Shown here: positions 33,344 through 46,100 of the stretch, piece after piece
How the letters are laid out: every line of letters starts with the position of its first letter
Numbering within the stretch: the first letter of the stretch is position 1
Assembly (NCBI RefSeq): GCF_000275845.1
Contig: NW_006766885.1
Location: 1,820,897-1,884,896, forward strand
Reading direction: 5' to 3'
Length of the DNA: 64,000 nucleotides
DNA from: Dichomitus squalens LYAD-421 SS1
Taxonomy: Eukaryota; Basidiomycota; Agaricomycetes; Polyporales; Polyporaceae
The notes under the pieces: generated by a model
Databases searched by the model: none
What the model saw: the letters and a program-made list of their open reading frames with translations, nothing else
Told to the model about the DNA's origin: nothing
Program-made: the position numbers and the translations under genes

Positions 33344-34272
33344 CTACACGATGTTCACCGTTAGTAGGGTCACGATGCCGTCGACAGCGATTCCTGCACA
33401 AACATGAATTGATATGATTGCAAGAGCGTCACAGCTTTTGAGATGCGTACCGTGATTCACACCCGCAGAGCCTGCGGGCATGAGGCCCGTGATATTCTGC
33501 GCCGTCGTCGAGTACGTGACGCCGCTGAAGCTCGTCGTGCCAAGCGCACTCTCGACCAACAAGTTACGCCCAATGTCGTACCCGTCTGGGACTATGGTGT
33601 GATTTTCCTCCAAGTCCTCCTCCTTCGAGACCCTGCCGAAGCGGTTACCATCCATTCGGTGCCCTTTGTTGTGAAGACAGGACTCACGCGAGAAAAACAG
33701 CACCGCTGTCAGCCGTGGGGCCGTTCTGGAAGAACACCCGGAAGTGGTTCCCACCTATGAGGGATTCTAGACAGGTACCAAGGGCTGGATCCCCGAAGTC
33801 TTGGCGGAGCTCGACGCTCTGGTTTACGGCACCGTGCCCGTCACCCAAGTTCGCAGAGAAGGGGTTGCCAAGATGGATGTCGAGGCACTCCTGGGAGCTG
33901 TACATCATTTCAGAGGAACTCAGCATCGGCTTGACAGCACGATGAGAAAGCATACAAGCCAATCGCCCTGGCAAAGTTTGTCACACCGTCGAGGGTCAGG
34001 ACGTCAGGGGAACTGAGCCCCGAGATGATGACCTGTTGAAGCCAAGAATAGCTCTTTCAGAGAGACCCCTGCATATGGGAAGAACACGAGCCTGCCTGAC
34101 GCACGTTTAATGGTTCCCCAAGGCCATTGCCAGCGTCGATGAACATAGAGCCACCGCCGAGTACTGGGTCGAAGAAGGCGGCAGCGCGTTTATCAAACAC
34201 CGCACCCAAAGCGTTGGTAGCGATTAAGACGGAGGCAGAGAGGCACAACACAGCGAGCTTGTAGGAAAGCAT
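33344..34272 (-). CDS. Conserved secreted protein of unknown function
   Basis: Five exons (34105-34272, 33956-34032, 33688-33897, 33451-33632, 33344-33393) give 228 residues. A signal peptide (MLSYKLAVLCLSASVLIATN) is followed by AFFDPVLGGGSMFIDAG, GEPLNVIISGLSSPDVL, IGFSQECLDIHLGNP, the block ANLGDGHGAVNQSVELRQDF, LGTCLESLIGGNHFRVF, PDGYDIGRNLLV and GVTYSTTAQNITGL. From memory this is a family widespread in Agaricomycetes and annotated only as secreted or hypothetical. Paired cysteines fit an extracellular fold. I see no catalytic motif that I can name. A TATA-like element lies about 75 bp upstream. All four introns carry standard GT...CAG ends and are in phase. Confidence 0.8.
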
Positions 34273-35286
34273 GACTGCGGAGCGTCGAGGGACAGTCCTG
34301 AGGTCAGACCCAGAGATTCCACCGCTGACCGACTACGCTGCGCAGAATATATACCCTTTCCTCCCCATCGTTGTACAGTCCAGACCGCAAGAGCAAGATA
34401 GGTGTGAAATGGGATCTTGCGCCATATGAGGCTTCAGCGTACACGCGAGAGGGGCGGAACGTGCCTTGCTTCCTTTGCAGCGATTAGTCGGTTCGAATAG
34501 CCCTTCCCATGGATCGTGGCACGAAGCCGGTAATGACCGATGAGCCCGAGGCAAAGGGCGCACTATCTGCGCCGAAGTCGAGGTCAGCGCAGGATAGAGT
34601 ACAGACAGCCCTTAGAGTTGCTCACCTCTAGGTCTTGCATCCTCGGGCCCCGGTAGGTCCGCTTAGACTCTTCATTGATGGCGGCGGGAAAGGTTTGCAG
34701 AAGATCAGATCCGGGCTGAAGCTAACGACCCTATGATGGCTCGCAACTTGACATGATTTGCCCAATGACAGAAATCACGGAGGGTAGAGAACGGTCAAGG
34801 TAGGAACGCGAATGTTGACGCAGTGGACTCAAGAAAGCAAGACCAAGCTCATGCGCAGATATCGTTCACCTGTGTCATCAGCCTATGTGTTGATCGGATT
34901 TGGTGTGGTCCAACTTCTCCGGGACTCCCACGACTGGCATTATGTATCACGATGTAGGAGACAAAGTGTAAGCCAGCACACACAAAGCAGCGGCGAGCCA
35001 CATGTATTCTTGAGGAGTCGTTGTGAAGAGGATGTTTAGTCCGGCCGGAGTTCCACGAGTGGATGCCTGTCAGTTGCCTCCAAAGCCAGCACATGGACAG
35101 ACTTTGGTACAAAATACGCATGTCTATTGCATGGTAAGCAGTCCATTAGTACAGTTCCCCTACGGGATTGTTTTCGCCACCCATTGTACGCGATAATGAC
35201 AATCAGCCATCAATCAACCACTCACACATCACAGGGTCCTTCCACTCCCTCCGCATCTCCTGTTATACAGCAGCGATCATGGCAGC
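34273..35286. other. Upstream region of secreted-protein gene
   Basis: About 1 kb between the start of the secreted-protein gene and the stop of the phosphate transporter gene. Apart from the TATA element I see nothing. Confidence 0.45.
34346..34353 (-). promoter_or_regulatory. TATA-box-like element
   Basis: On the minus strand the sequence reads TATATATT, about 75 bp upstream of the ATG at 34272. This is a plausible core promoter for the secreted-protein gene. Confidence 0.5.
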
Positions 35287-37675
35287 TCAATTGTGGTCGA
35301 GACGATCACGCTCGCGAAGTTCCTCCGCGTAGACAATATCAGGGTCGCGGTCGCGGACCTCCGGGAGTAGGAGCGTGAAGCCCGCCCCAGCGATGCAGCA
35401 CCCGAAGAAGACTAGACGACCGTTAGCAGGAAGGCTTATTGATAGAGACGGATAGAGAGTGGGACGTACTCCAGAGGACTGCGGGCGTGCCGATCTTCTT
35501 CGTGAGGGTGTTGAAGGCGAGCGCGGAAATGATCGCGCCAGCCTTGCCACACGCGGCGGACATGCCGTGTGCGGAGGCACGGAATCGGGTCGGGAAGACT
35601 TCAGCGGGGTAGCACTGTCAGCAGAGTTGACGTCAGCAACCTTTCGCACACCATTTGAATTCAGTTGCAGCATACGTAGGTGGTGCTATGCAATGAACGC
35701 GATTAGCATACGAGCGTAACAGAGAGCAACGGGATGCGACTTACGTGTTAGCGCCGAAGTTGAAGAAGAACTGGAGGAAGGCGAAGCAGACGACGAAGGC
35801 GGGGGTGCTCAGGGTGTGGAATTTACCCGCAAGGATAGCGACTGCAACAAAGAAGTGAACAACCGTCCCGTAAAGTCAAGGGGAAGCAGTAGACACGTAC
35901 GGAACAAAGCAGCGAGAAGGAATCCCTGGATTTGAATCCACTTCCGGCCCAGCTTCTCGATGGTGAGGATGGTAACATAGTACCCAGGAACGAAGCCGAG
36001 CGCAGTGATGATCAAGTTGCCAACACCGATCTTGAACAGCCTGTTCCACGGCGTGCCCGAGCTGCCGTCGAAGCCGATCTGCTGCAGGACCACATTCTGG
36101 TTCAGGTTGATGCCGTAGAACGCGATGTCAAGCAGGAACCAGCACGTGCACGTCCCAATGAGCACCTTCGCGTGCCGCCATTCGGAGAAGTACATGACGA
36201 AGCCCCTGAAGTGGCCCTTCGCCGCCACCACGGGCTGCTTGGTGCTCTCGACTTGTACCGCCGCGGTGGGGGACGACGCCGAAGAATTTGAGGTCCGGGA
36301 CGCGTTGGATCCGGCGGGCTTTTCGGTCACGGCGGGATCTGCGTCTGACTTCTTCTTGAGCTCGGCGATCGACTCTTCATCGACCAGGCGCGCAGCGTTC
36401 TTCCGTGATTCCTCGTAGCGGGTCGATTCGGGGAGAGTAAGACGCTGGTAGAGGGTGCCGAAGGCGGGGACGAGAGATAGGCCGACGAGGATACGCCAGA
36501 CTGAAGACGAGGGTGTCAAATCAACTGTTGAGCCGCAAAGCAAGCATGAGAAAGGACGCACCACCATCGACCTTACTTGTCTGGCCGTCGACGTCCATGA
36601 CGTGCTTGTAGCAAAGCAGGATAATGATGAACGCGAGGGCGCCTACGAACGAGCCCCACCCCTGGTTCGCGAAGATGTACGCGAGGAGCGTGCCACGGCG
36701 GCGGAGGTTCGCGCGATCCGTCGCGACGGACGCGGACATGGGGTAGTCGCCACCCACGCCGATACCGAGAATGATACGCCAGATACCAAGCCATATGAGC
36801 GCGCCGTTGGGGGAAATGGCACCTGCCATCCCAATGGGCGACTCATGAGCAATGTGATCTCACTACGGGGACGTAAAGAGAACGCGATGACTTACCTGTG
36901 GGGTCACATATTGTGCCAATAGTGGCAAATATGATGAGCATGAGCTCCTTGCCATCTAAGCACGCTCGTTCAGCATAACACTCAAACGATAGCGGAAGTT
37001 CCGAGCCGTATAGGCGCGGCGTACGTACAGACTGCTTTACGGCCGAAGTAGTCGGCGGAGTAGCCTGAGTGCGGGGAGGTCCATTAATATGCGATCAGTA
37101 CGGGTATTCAATCCGAGAAGAGTCGAGGAAGGCCGCGAGGGGTCTTCGACCACGTCCTCGATGGTAACACTAGCGGCCGCAGAAGACGTACCGAAAGCAA
37201 ATTGACCGATTACACTGCCGATATTGGCAGCAGCCTTGATGAAACCCTCAAGACCAGGAGGAAGCGAATGACCACCATACAGACGGTATTGCAACATGGT
37301 GGCAACGGGCTAGATGATTGGTTCAGATCGTGAAAAACTTTGCATAAGAACAGATGGGGGCTCACGTTGATTATGAACAAATCATAAGCTTCGGAGGGGT
37401 CAGACATGTATGAACACGCATGAAGATATGTTGCGCATACCATCCAGGAAGAATCCAACCTGTACGAAAGAAGGGGGACGGATGAGGTCTGGTCGGGTGA
37501 TCAAATGCGCGGACGGACGTACCCCAGCTATACCCAACAGCTTCATCTCGCGGTACGTCAAAAGGAATGGCAGCCGCGAATCTCCCTCCCTCTCGAACTC
37601 CTCGAGGTTGGACTTGTAGACGGGCGGGGGATCGTGTGGTGGGGCATCATGTCTGGGAGCCGAGTCGGACGACAT
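35287..37675 (-). CDS. PHO84-type high-affinity phosphate:H+ symporter
   Basis: Major-facilitator plasma-membrane transporter for inorgan phosphate. The start [20 protein letters not shown] is a Pro-rich cytosolic tail. Transmembrane blocks follow over several short exons: [39 protein letters not shown] with the family signature continuing into [26 protein letters not shown], and [20 protein letters not shown] with [10 protein letters not shown] central cytosolic loop rich in Lys, Ser and Thr ([15 protein letters not shown]) separates the two halves. The second half shows [20 protein letters not shown] and [20 protein letters not shown]. The C-terminal tail ([14 protein letters not shown]) is short. 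Homology is firm; some exon edges between 36840 and 37460 were not fixed individually. Such genes are usually induced by phosphate starvation; I saw no clear regulator site. Confidence 0.88.
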
Positions 37676-39360
37676 GGTGGACGCGATGTCGTGAGCGCCG
37701 AGGGGAAGAAGTGATCGGAGGGAAAGCAAAGAGAAAGTGATGAGCCTTTCTCTGAAGATCTAGTGTCTATAAGGCAAAGAGAGTGATGAGCGGGTAGAGT
37801 TAAGACATGCGGGCATGGACGCACGTTCGTCGACTATCACCAGCCAACTCCACACCGAGGTTCCACTTGCTTGATGGTCGACGACAAAGATCCTCGGCGC
37901 TTCTTACCCAGTAAAATAGCGTCCGGGCCACCACCGGCACAGCCACAGCTGATCTCAATCGTAGCGGCCAGACCCAAGGCGGCCAAGCACATACCGAACA
38001 TCATGTTGGCCCGATCACCGATGGCCGAACACCTGTACTCTCTGTCCTATCCGGCCTCTTCTTCAGAACGATCCTCGTGGACCTTCAGCTTGAAACGCCA
38101 CCAGTGTTCCTTGAAGTCTATCATCATGACGTCTACAGGTCAGCGCGCCAGCCTCGCCTGCACTGTACTACCGTACCCGTCCTCACCCACTTGTTTGGTC
38201 ATAAACTGAAAGATGTTCTCGGAATGATCATACGGATTTAGTGCCGTTGCTAGTAAAGATCTTTTACATGTACGGACGCCTTGCTTTGATGCGTGTTGTG
38301 CACTTGAACGTCCTCAGCTGATCATAAGTGACCGGAATCTCTGATCGGCATCTGAACGCAACGCTTCCGGTGAGTACTTGCGAGGGCGAGCGTAAGTACC
38401 TCTAGCCATCCTGCTCTCCGCTGGTGGCTATCTATGTACAGTGTATGCAGCCCTGGGTTTGTACCTCTTGCCGTCGATGACGCACTCTTGGCGGGCTTCC
38501 CCATTGATCGCGGAGAGCCGCACGTCTCGGCATCTGTTCGTCAAACCGACAGCCATGTACGTACACATCCTGCTTGCGGAGATGACGCGTCGAGGATAAT
38601 GGTGGGTGCACGCACGTTCGTTCGGGCAGCATTGATCTATAGCGCTTCAATGCGCGGTCACTGAACCCATGAGGCCGTCCTCATCGTCAGACAAATTTCA
38701 CGTACACCATCATAGCGGCGGCCCACGATGGTTCCATACGCCAAATGAGACGTGCGGACAGTTACAAGCTCCGAAGACCTTTGACTGCGATCGTAGCTTC
38801 TCAGTGACCCTGCCAGTTGGGGTAGCGGTCCCGACGTGGACCAGTGAGCATGTTCACAAGCCACCTAACAATGATGCTCAGAAAGAATGTAACATGATAC
38901 GTAGCTCACGGTAGCATCCCTAGGGCTCTTGATGCACGTACTGGTATACTTTGACTCCGTCAGATAAAGCGCTGGAGGCATTGAGACCGGTGCCAGCCGC
39001 TACATAGAACTGGAACCTGGCCTCGTTCGTGAGTACTGAGGGTGGACCCGCCGAGTCACTCCGGACAAGGGGCAGTCGAGCGAAGAATGTTTGGGTAAAT
39101 AGCTTGTCCTTCGGAGCCGGGGCTCTGAGACAGCGTCTGGGGAAGACGAGACCCTACCCTCATTCTCTGGGACCCTTCTAGAGTTTCTGCTGTTGTTGCA
39201 GATAGAGATGGAGTCTATCTCGACCGAATCCATACGAGGATATGCATGACAGTTTGTGCCCCCTCCCCGTTCGTACATACTTAGATCGTTGCGACTGCCG
39301 TTCTTCTCCTGTTTCCGGCCGCTTTTAACAATAATCGCATAGAAAGCACTGGCTCACTGC
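37676..39360. other. Long intergenic stretch
   Basis: About 1.7 kb between the start of the phosphate transporter gene and the tRNA gene. Bases 37870-38210 have a coding-like composition on both strands but no continuous frame that I can assign. The rest looks empty. Confidence 0.4.
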
Positions 39361-39453
39361 GCTGATATGGCCGAGTCGTTAGGGCGAGTGATTTGAATCC
39401 CATCCAGTATCACTTGGGCGTTGCCCGCGTAGGTTCAAATCCTGCTGTCAGCG
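39361..39453 (+). tRNA. tRNA-Ser (anticodon UGA) with intron
   Basis: A full cloverleaf can be drawn. The acceptor stem pairs GCTGATA with TGTCAGC, and the discriminator is G, as in serine tRNAs. The D arm is GGCCGAGTCGTTAGGGC. The anticodon stem pairs AGTGA with TCACT around a loop reading TTTGA, giving anticodon TGA. An intron of about 11 bases follows the base after the anticodon. The long variable arm (GGGC-GTT-GCCC) marks it as class II. The T arm is GTAGG-TTCAAAT-CCTGC. A weak T-rich stretch about 12 bp downstream may end polymerase III transcription. Confidence 0.88.
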
Positions 39454-40135
39454 AGGTGTCCTTTGCTTTTGTTAAGACCATCCATGTGACGCTCCTGCAA
39501 GACACCAGGTCGACGTCTATTCCTGTGTAGCCGAAGATACGACGACATCTGAGGCTGGGCCCGAGATACAACAAGGCTGGACGTATAAATGGATGTCTAT
39601 TCTCGTCTGAGCTGATGTTCTTGGCAGGCGCCGCGACACCGACAGCGGAGTGATGGACACCATCGTGCAACGGCGTTGGCCGGGATCGCCGCGTTAGGTC
39701 GGAGTTGCGGTATGTGTGACATTTCCTCGTTTTGTCACAATATCCTCAAAGCGCACTACATGGGTATGTAGTGTAACCTTAGGACGCACACAGCCCGCAA
39801 TAGAACGAGGCACACTAGGCCGCGCTGGGAGTGATACCGGTGAACGGGGCCGTGCTGGGTGAGGAGAGGGGGCTCGGAGCGCCCGGCGCCGAGGGATGGA
39901 GCTTGTTCGGGCGTGCTGGCGGTGACGGCGAAGGCGGAGCCAATTTAAGCTCCGCCCGGCGGCTGAGGCTGGGAGGCGGTCGCAACGGGACGCTCAAGGC
40001 TTTCGTCAAGACTCAACGCCATCCTCGTCGCCGCGCTGCGACCGCCCCCAGCATCGTCTCCGCCGTTTATACCAACCAGCCCGCTCCTTTAATTTCTCGC
40101 CGTTTTGTCTTCTCCTTGCTGAGGGTGGTCGAACC
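39454..40135. other. Spacer and promoter of CPS1-type gene
   Basis: About 680 bp. A perfect hairpin lies at 39754-39773. From about 39830 the sequence becomes very GC-rich and opens a 105-codon frame that overlaps the likely 5' leader; I do not regard it as a gene. Confidence 0.45.
39754..39773. repeat. Perfect 8-bp inverted repeat (hairpin)
   Basis: CACTACAT and ATGTAGTG face each other across a GGGT loop. A second, looser inverted pair (TGTGAC / GTCACA) lies about 30 bp to the left. Confidence 0.7.
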
Positions 40136-41903
40136 ATGCTCCGGTTGACCTCGGACCACTTCCCAGTCTGTGAGTACCCGTCCCTCTGTTCTTTATCTCT
40201 GCGTGTGCCCGCGATCTAGTATCTGTCGCTAACCTCGCCGTGCCTATCGTCTTCAGTTGTACCGTTTGGGGTCATTGGGTGAGTCTTCGTCCCCTCCATC
40301 TACTCAATTCCTATCATGATATCTCGCCTGACGACGACCCTAGCTTTTACCGTTACTTGTGGTACCTAATTCGTATAGCCGCCTCCCTCACATACCGTCC
40401 CGTCCCACTCCCCGAGAACCCTACCTACATCGCCGAAGAGGATGTCACCATCATTGTACCCACCATCGATGCTGGTGAGGAATTCAAGGAAGCCGCCCAC
40501 AGTTGGCTGGTCGGTAAGCCCAAGGAGATCCTCATCATCACCGAGGAGAAAATGCTTGGGCCCCTCCAGGAGCTCGCCAATGCCGTCGACCCAGAGCGCA
40601 TCCGTGTCCTGACTGTCCCCTTCGCCAACAAGCGACTGCAGATGTCTCACGGCATCAAAAACACGACGACCGACATCATCGTGTTCGCCGACGATGACGC
40701 CATCTGGCCCCCCACTTTACTGCCTTACACCCTCGCTTGCTTCGAGGACCAGAAAGTTGGTGGGGTCGGCACGTCGCAGCGCGTGCAGCCTGTTGGCGAC
40801 CGCATGACCGTCTGGGAGGTCCTTGCCGCCTTCCGTCTCTCCATTCGAAATATCGAGATCGCGTCCTCAACCCACATCGACGGCGGTCTTCCCTGTCTTT
40901 CAGGTCGTACCGCCGCTTACCGCACCGTCATCTTGAAGGACCCCGAGTTCTTGCACGGCTTCACGCACGACTATTGGCTCGGAAAGTACCAGCTCAACTC
41001 GGGCGACGACAAGTTCCTCACCCGGTGGATGGTCAGCCACGGCTGGAGCACCTATGTCCAGTGCTGCAAGGAAGCGGAGCTGCTCTCAACGATGAAGCCC
41101 AACTGGCGATTCTTAAAGCAGGTCCTCCGGTGGACACGTAACACCTGGCGCTCGGACCTGCGATCGCTGTTCATGGAGCGCCATATCTGGACGTCGCATC
41201 CGTATGTCGCATACACCATGGTAGGCGCTCTGATTCGGTTGCACGCATGGATGGGCACTGATTGTTCGGTCGCAGGTGGACAAGCTGTTTAACCCCTTCA
41301 CGCTTCTCGCCGGTCCCTTCTTCGTCGGCTATGTCGTCTACAAGAGCACCATCCCCCTCGATAAGGGTGGCTACCACTTACCCTGGTGGTGAGCCAAGTC
41401 TCTGATTACGAGGCTGCAGTCCGGTAACGTGAAACTTATGCTTCACTACAGGAACGTCATTGTCAGTTATTTCGTTTGGCTTCTTGCGACGCGGACGGCA
41501 AAGCTGCTCCCCCATCTATGGCACCGGCCACAAGATGTGATCCACGTCCCCGCGTTCATCCTGTTCGGCTACTACTTCTCGGTCATGAAGATTTACGCAC
41601 TACTCACGCTTCACGAGGTTCGTCACGTCGTATGTGAGCACCACGATTGTCGACTGACATGTTCTATTCTAGACTGGTTGGGGTACTCGTGCGGGCATTG
41701 GCGATGCTAGGGCTGCCACCGCAGCGGCTGACGCAGGCGGCCCGCCTGCTGAGGGGTACACCGAGAAGCTTCCGGGCACCCCGAGCTACCCTCAGAACCA
41801 GTACCCCTCACAGCCGTATTCTCCACAGCAGCAGCAATCATACTCTCAACAGCAGTATTACCAGCAGCCCCCACTGGAGATGCAGGAAGGATATGCACGG
41901 TGA
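40136..41903 (+). CDS. CPS1-type family 2 glycosyltransferase
   Basis: Processive membrane glycosyltransferase related to Cryptococcus Cps1 and other type 2 polysaccharide (hyaluronan/chitin-like) synthases. Six exons (40136-40169, 40257-40278, 40344-41220, 41276-41388, 41452-41617, 41673-41903) give 480 residues. Catalytic blocks: VTIIVPTIDAGEEFKEA; the UDP-binding IIVFADDDAIWPP; acceptor-site LSGRTAAYRT; base motif SGDDKFLTRW; and the Q-x-x-R-W equivalent QVLRWTRNTWRSD. Membrane segments follow: FTLLAGPFFVGYVVYKS, VIVSYFVWLLATRTAK and FILFGYYFSVMKIYALLTL. The C-terminus is Pro/Gln/Tyr-rich (SYPQNQYPSQPYSPQQQQSY) and probably cytosolic. The first two exons are tiny; the start is supported by two in-phase introns and family length. 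Polymer product not determinable from sequence. Confidence 0.88.
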
Positions 41904-43157
41904 TAGATGTTGGCGCGACGCCTCCGTGGCTGCGTGGGGAGGACGTATACGGGATGGGATGATCATGACTTGGACCACGATACGTTGGCCTCCACTCCTA
42001 TTTTGACCCTATGTCCCTCTGTTCTCCACCTGCTCCGCTGCTCACTTGCGCCTCAACGGCAACGGCTGCTCCCCCTACCTCCCTGCTGCAGGCGCACTAC
42101 ACTCTCTCATCTACGATACTCAGAATATACCAACCGTCGTCAGGCGGTACATGGAAAATCTAGCTGTTGCTGCTGCCTGCTCGTCTGCATCCCTCGTCGT
42201 CCTCACGCAAACTCGCATCCTCCTCGCATCCGCATCTTGATCTGACATTCATCACGGCTCGCACCCCAGGTAGTGTGCATGTAATCTGTACCAGCTCTCG
42301 CGCTCCCGGTCCCAACAAGAAGTACGCAGTACAAGGATATTTTTGCTTTATTACTGTTCAGCCCTAGATGCCCGTTCGAGCTCGTCCGCGCGGGCCCCGA
42401 GCTCGACAGGGACCTTCACCTTCGCCATTCACCTGCCTCACAACCCGCCTTCTTGCGCAACAGCATGGGTGATGTTCATAGGTCGTTTATACATAACTCC
42501 CCCTAGTCACGGCTTCCTCTTGATCGTATATTATTTGCCTTTTCCTTTTGGGTCTCCCATTCGGTGCCGTGTGCCTTATTTTTTCTTGTAGCGACATGCT
42601 GTTGTCTTTACGCCTTCTAGCACGCAATTGGACGTTGTTTCAAGCACCTCTGCTTCTCGGTGTTGCACTGGGTTCGGGTGTGTGGTCGCCTCTCTCAAGC
42701 TTTGGAGCACTCGATGGCCACCCGCAGCTGCGGTCCTGCAGCCAGTCTCGTCTCCTGCATGTATATTGTCCTCTCGATCGTGGTCGACCGCGGGGAAGAA
42801 TTGAACTGGGCTGGAATCCCAAGCCGGGTCCCGGACGAAATACGGCTATTCTTGGCTTCCGCCGGTATATTCAAGGCGGGCTCAATATTGTAGGTGGGAT
42901 GGATCAGTGTTCGCGTGGATACACGCCTATCTAGGAGGTCTGCCTTTATCTCTGTCTGTTTCCCATGCTTGTGTGTAAAGATACATCGCTATTTGTAGTA
43001 CTTCTCACTTTGGTCGTATCGTGGACTACATAACCATGACTCCACCGCAACCACCCCGTTATGCCGTATATTCGCAGTCCGATGTTGCCCCACGACTGCC
43101 AGGAAGCGCAGTCGGTCTGAGAGCGACCATCGCCCCGCGATCAGCCCCTCCTGAAAC
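41904..43157. other. Convergent 3' intergenic region
   Basis: About 1.25 kb between the stops of the CPS1-type and FGAM synthase genes. The first part is C/T-rich and probably 3' untranslated sequence. No other structure was seen. Confidence 0.45.
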
Positions 43158-46100
43158 TCACGCCCCACACCATTTCCGCGCGCTCTGGAACAGCTTGAAC
43201 CAGGGCCCGGTACCTCGCCAAGTCTCCGCGAACTCAGGCGGGTACCAGCTGTTACTCTCAAGGGCGACGACGCGCTCGGGGTGCGGCATGAGCGCGAGCA
43301 CGCGCCCGTCGGGGGTCTGCACGCCCGTAACACCGCCAGGGGACCCGTTCGGGTTCAGCGGGTACGCCTCCGTGGGCGCCCCAGATGAGTCGACGTAGCG
43401 CAGCCCGACGAGGCTCTGCGCCTCGAGCTGCGCCTGTTGTCCGGGACTGGAGAAGGCCGCGCGGCCCTCGCCGTGTGCGACTGCGACGGGGAGCTTCGAG
43501 CCTGCCATCTCGCGCAGGAAGACGGAGCGGCTGGTGGCGTCGCCCGGGACGACCTCAACGACGGACACGCGTGCCTCGAAGCGCTCGCTCCTGTTTGGCT
43601 TGAAGTCGGGCCAGTGTTCCGTGCCGGGGATGATCTCGCGGAGGTTGGACATGAACTGGCAGCCGTTGCAGACTCCGAGGGCGAACGTGTCTTCGCGGGT
43701 GAAGAAGGCCTCGAATTCGCTCCGTGCTGTTGTGTTGAGGAGGACCGAGTTTGCCCAGCCCTTGCCGGCACCCAGAACGTCGCCGTAGGAGAAGCCACCA
43801 CAGGCGGCGAACCCGCGGAACGTTGAGAGGGAGACGGCGCCGGATAGGATGTCGGACATGTGTACGTCGACTGCGTCGAAGCCGGCGGCGGTGAACGCCC
43901 AGGCCATCTCGACCTGGCCGTTCACGCCTTGTTCGCGGAGAACGGCGACCTTCGGACGGCGGAACAGTGAACGTGAAGGAGAGTACGTGAATGTGAGGTC
44001 GTAGAACAACCCTCTATGGTTTGACGACTTGATGAGGTCGAACTCTTCCTTGGCAGATTGAGGGTGATCGCGCAAAGATTGCATCCGGTAGGATGTTTCG
44101 GCCCACGCCTCCTGCAAGGCAGCGCGGGTGCTGGTGAACACTTCACCTGAGGCGGAGCTGAACCTGATGGTCTCGTCGGCAGTGACAGAACCAAGTTGAT
44201 GGATGGAATCGCTTGGGAATCCCCGTTTTGTGAAGAAATCGACGACATGCTGAATGTCGCTCTCACGAACCTGGACTACTGCACCGAGCTCTTCGTTGAA
44301 CAATGCAGAGACGTGGTCGGTCTTGGAGGAGATGGATTCCAGGTTGATCTGAAGGCCAGTTCTGCCCGCGAACGCCATCTCGACCAGTGTTGTGAAGAGA
44401 CCACCATCCGACCGGTCGTGATAGGCAAGGATGAGCCCTGTATGGGCGGTTCGCATGACCTGGCTCGCCTCAAAGAACGTCTTGACATCCTGCGGGTCGA
44501 CGACGTCTGGCGCCTCCGAACCAACCTGCTTGAACACCTGCGCGATCGCCGAGCCTCCAAGCCGCTGCCTGCCCCTCGCGAGGTCGAAGAACAGCAAAGT
44601 CGTCTCCCCGACGTCCGTTCGCAGCTGTGGCGTCCACGTCTTCCCAACATCCTCCACCGCCGCGAACGCCGTAACGATGAGCGAGAGCGGCGCCGAGACC
44701 TCCCGCCTCTCCTGCGTCTTCGCGTCCTGCCACTTCATCGACATCGACATCGAGTCCTTCCCAACCGGGATCCCTACTCCAAGCGCGGGACACAGCTCCA
44801 GGCCCACCGCCTTGACGGCGTCGTACAGCGCCGCGCCCTCGCCGACCTTGGACGCGGCGCACATCCAGTTCGCGCTGAGCTTCACGCGCCCGAGCTCGCC
44901 GACGTGCGCCGCGGCGAGGTTCGTGAGCGACTCGGCTACGGCCATGCGCGCGGACGCTGCAGCGCTGAGGATCGCCACGGGCGTGCGCTCGCCCATCGCC
45001 ATCGCCTCGCCCGTGCGGACGTCGAAGCCATAAGAGGAGCGCGTGACCGCGACGTCGGCGACGGGCACTTGCCAGGGGCCGACCATCTGGTCCCGCGTTA
45101 CGAGACCGGTGATGGACCGGTCTCCGATGGTGATCAGGAAGGACTTGGAGCCGACGGAGGGGAGACGGAGTACGCGGCTCACCGCCTCCGCGATCCTCTC
45201 TGGGGCCTGGGTATTGGGAAGGTACTCGGCGAGGTCAGTCTTGAAGGGGACAGCGGGAGGGGCGACGTGCGTGTCCGTACGGTGCATGCGAGGAGGCTTC
45301 CCGAACAGCGTCGACATCTTGAGGCGGATGACATCTTGCTGCAGCAGCCTGTCCGTCACGACGAGCTCGTCCGAGTCGTTCGCGATGCCGACGACGGAGA
45401 ACGGACACCGCTCGCGCTCCGCGAGAGTCCTGAACTGCGCCTCCTGCTCCGGGGAGATGGCGAGGACGTACCGCTCCTGGCTCTCGTTACACCAGATCTC
45501 CATCGGCGACATGCTCGAGTCGGCGACGAGGACGTCGCGGATCTCGAAGGTCGCCCCCAAGTCTGAGTCGTGGACGAGCTCTGGGAGCGCGTTCGACAGA
45601 CCGCCAGCGCCGACGTCGTGAATCGATTGGATGGGGTTGGCATCCCCGAGAGCAACGCAGGCATCGATGACCTGCTGGCAGCGACGCTGCATCTCCGCAT
45701 TGTCGCGCTGCACGCTCGCGAAGTCGAGGTCCGCAGACCCAGCACCCGAAACTTGACTGCTCGCTGCGCCTCCCCCGAGACCGATAAGTAGGCCCGGCCC
45801 GCCAAGGACGATGATTTTTGCCCCAGGAGAAATCTTAGACTTGCGCGCGAACGCAGGACGCACGTTTCCGAGGCCACCAGCGATCATGATAGGCTTGTGG
45901 TACCCTCTAACCTCCTGGGTGCCCTCAGGGAGGGAGACGGTCTCCGAGAAGGTGCGGAAGTAGCCTGCGAGCGCCGGGCGTCCGAACTCGTTGTTGAACG
46001 CGCTCGCTCCGAGGGGCCCCTCGATCATGATGTCGAGCGCGGATGCGATGTGCCCAGGACGGCCGAAGTCCGATTCCCATGGCTGTTCGTACCCAGGGAT

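Noticed and set aside
37870..38210. Coding-like stretch on both strands, possibly a transporter fragment
   Set aside because: Minus-strand pieces look protein-like but are broken by stops with no splice sites to join them, and I could not assign a family.
39831..40148. 105-codon frame just before the CPS1-type gene
   Set aside because: It is very GC-rich, ends inside the first exon of the real gene in another frame, and looks like a by-product of base composition in the 5' leader.
44196..45566. 456-codon plus-strand frame antisense to FGAM synthase
   Set aside because: A shadow of the GC-biased coding strand: Arg/Asp/Leu-rich, no domain, entirely within a conserved housekeeping gene.
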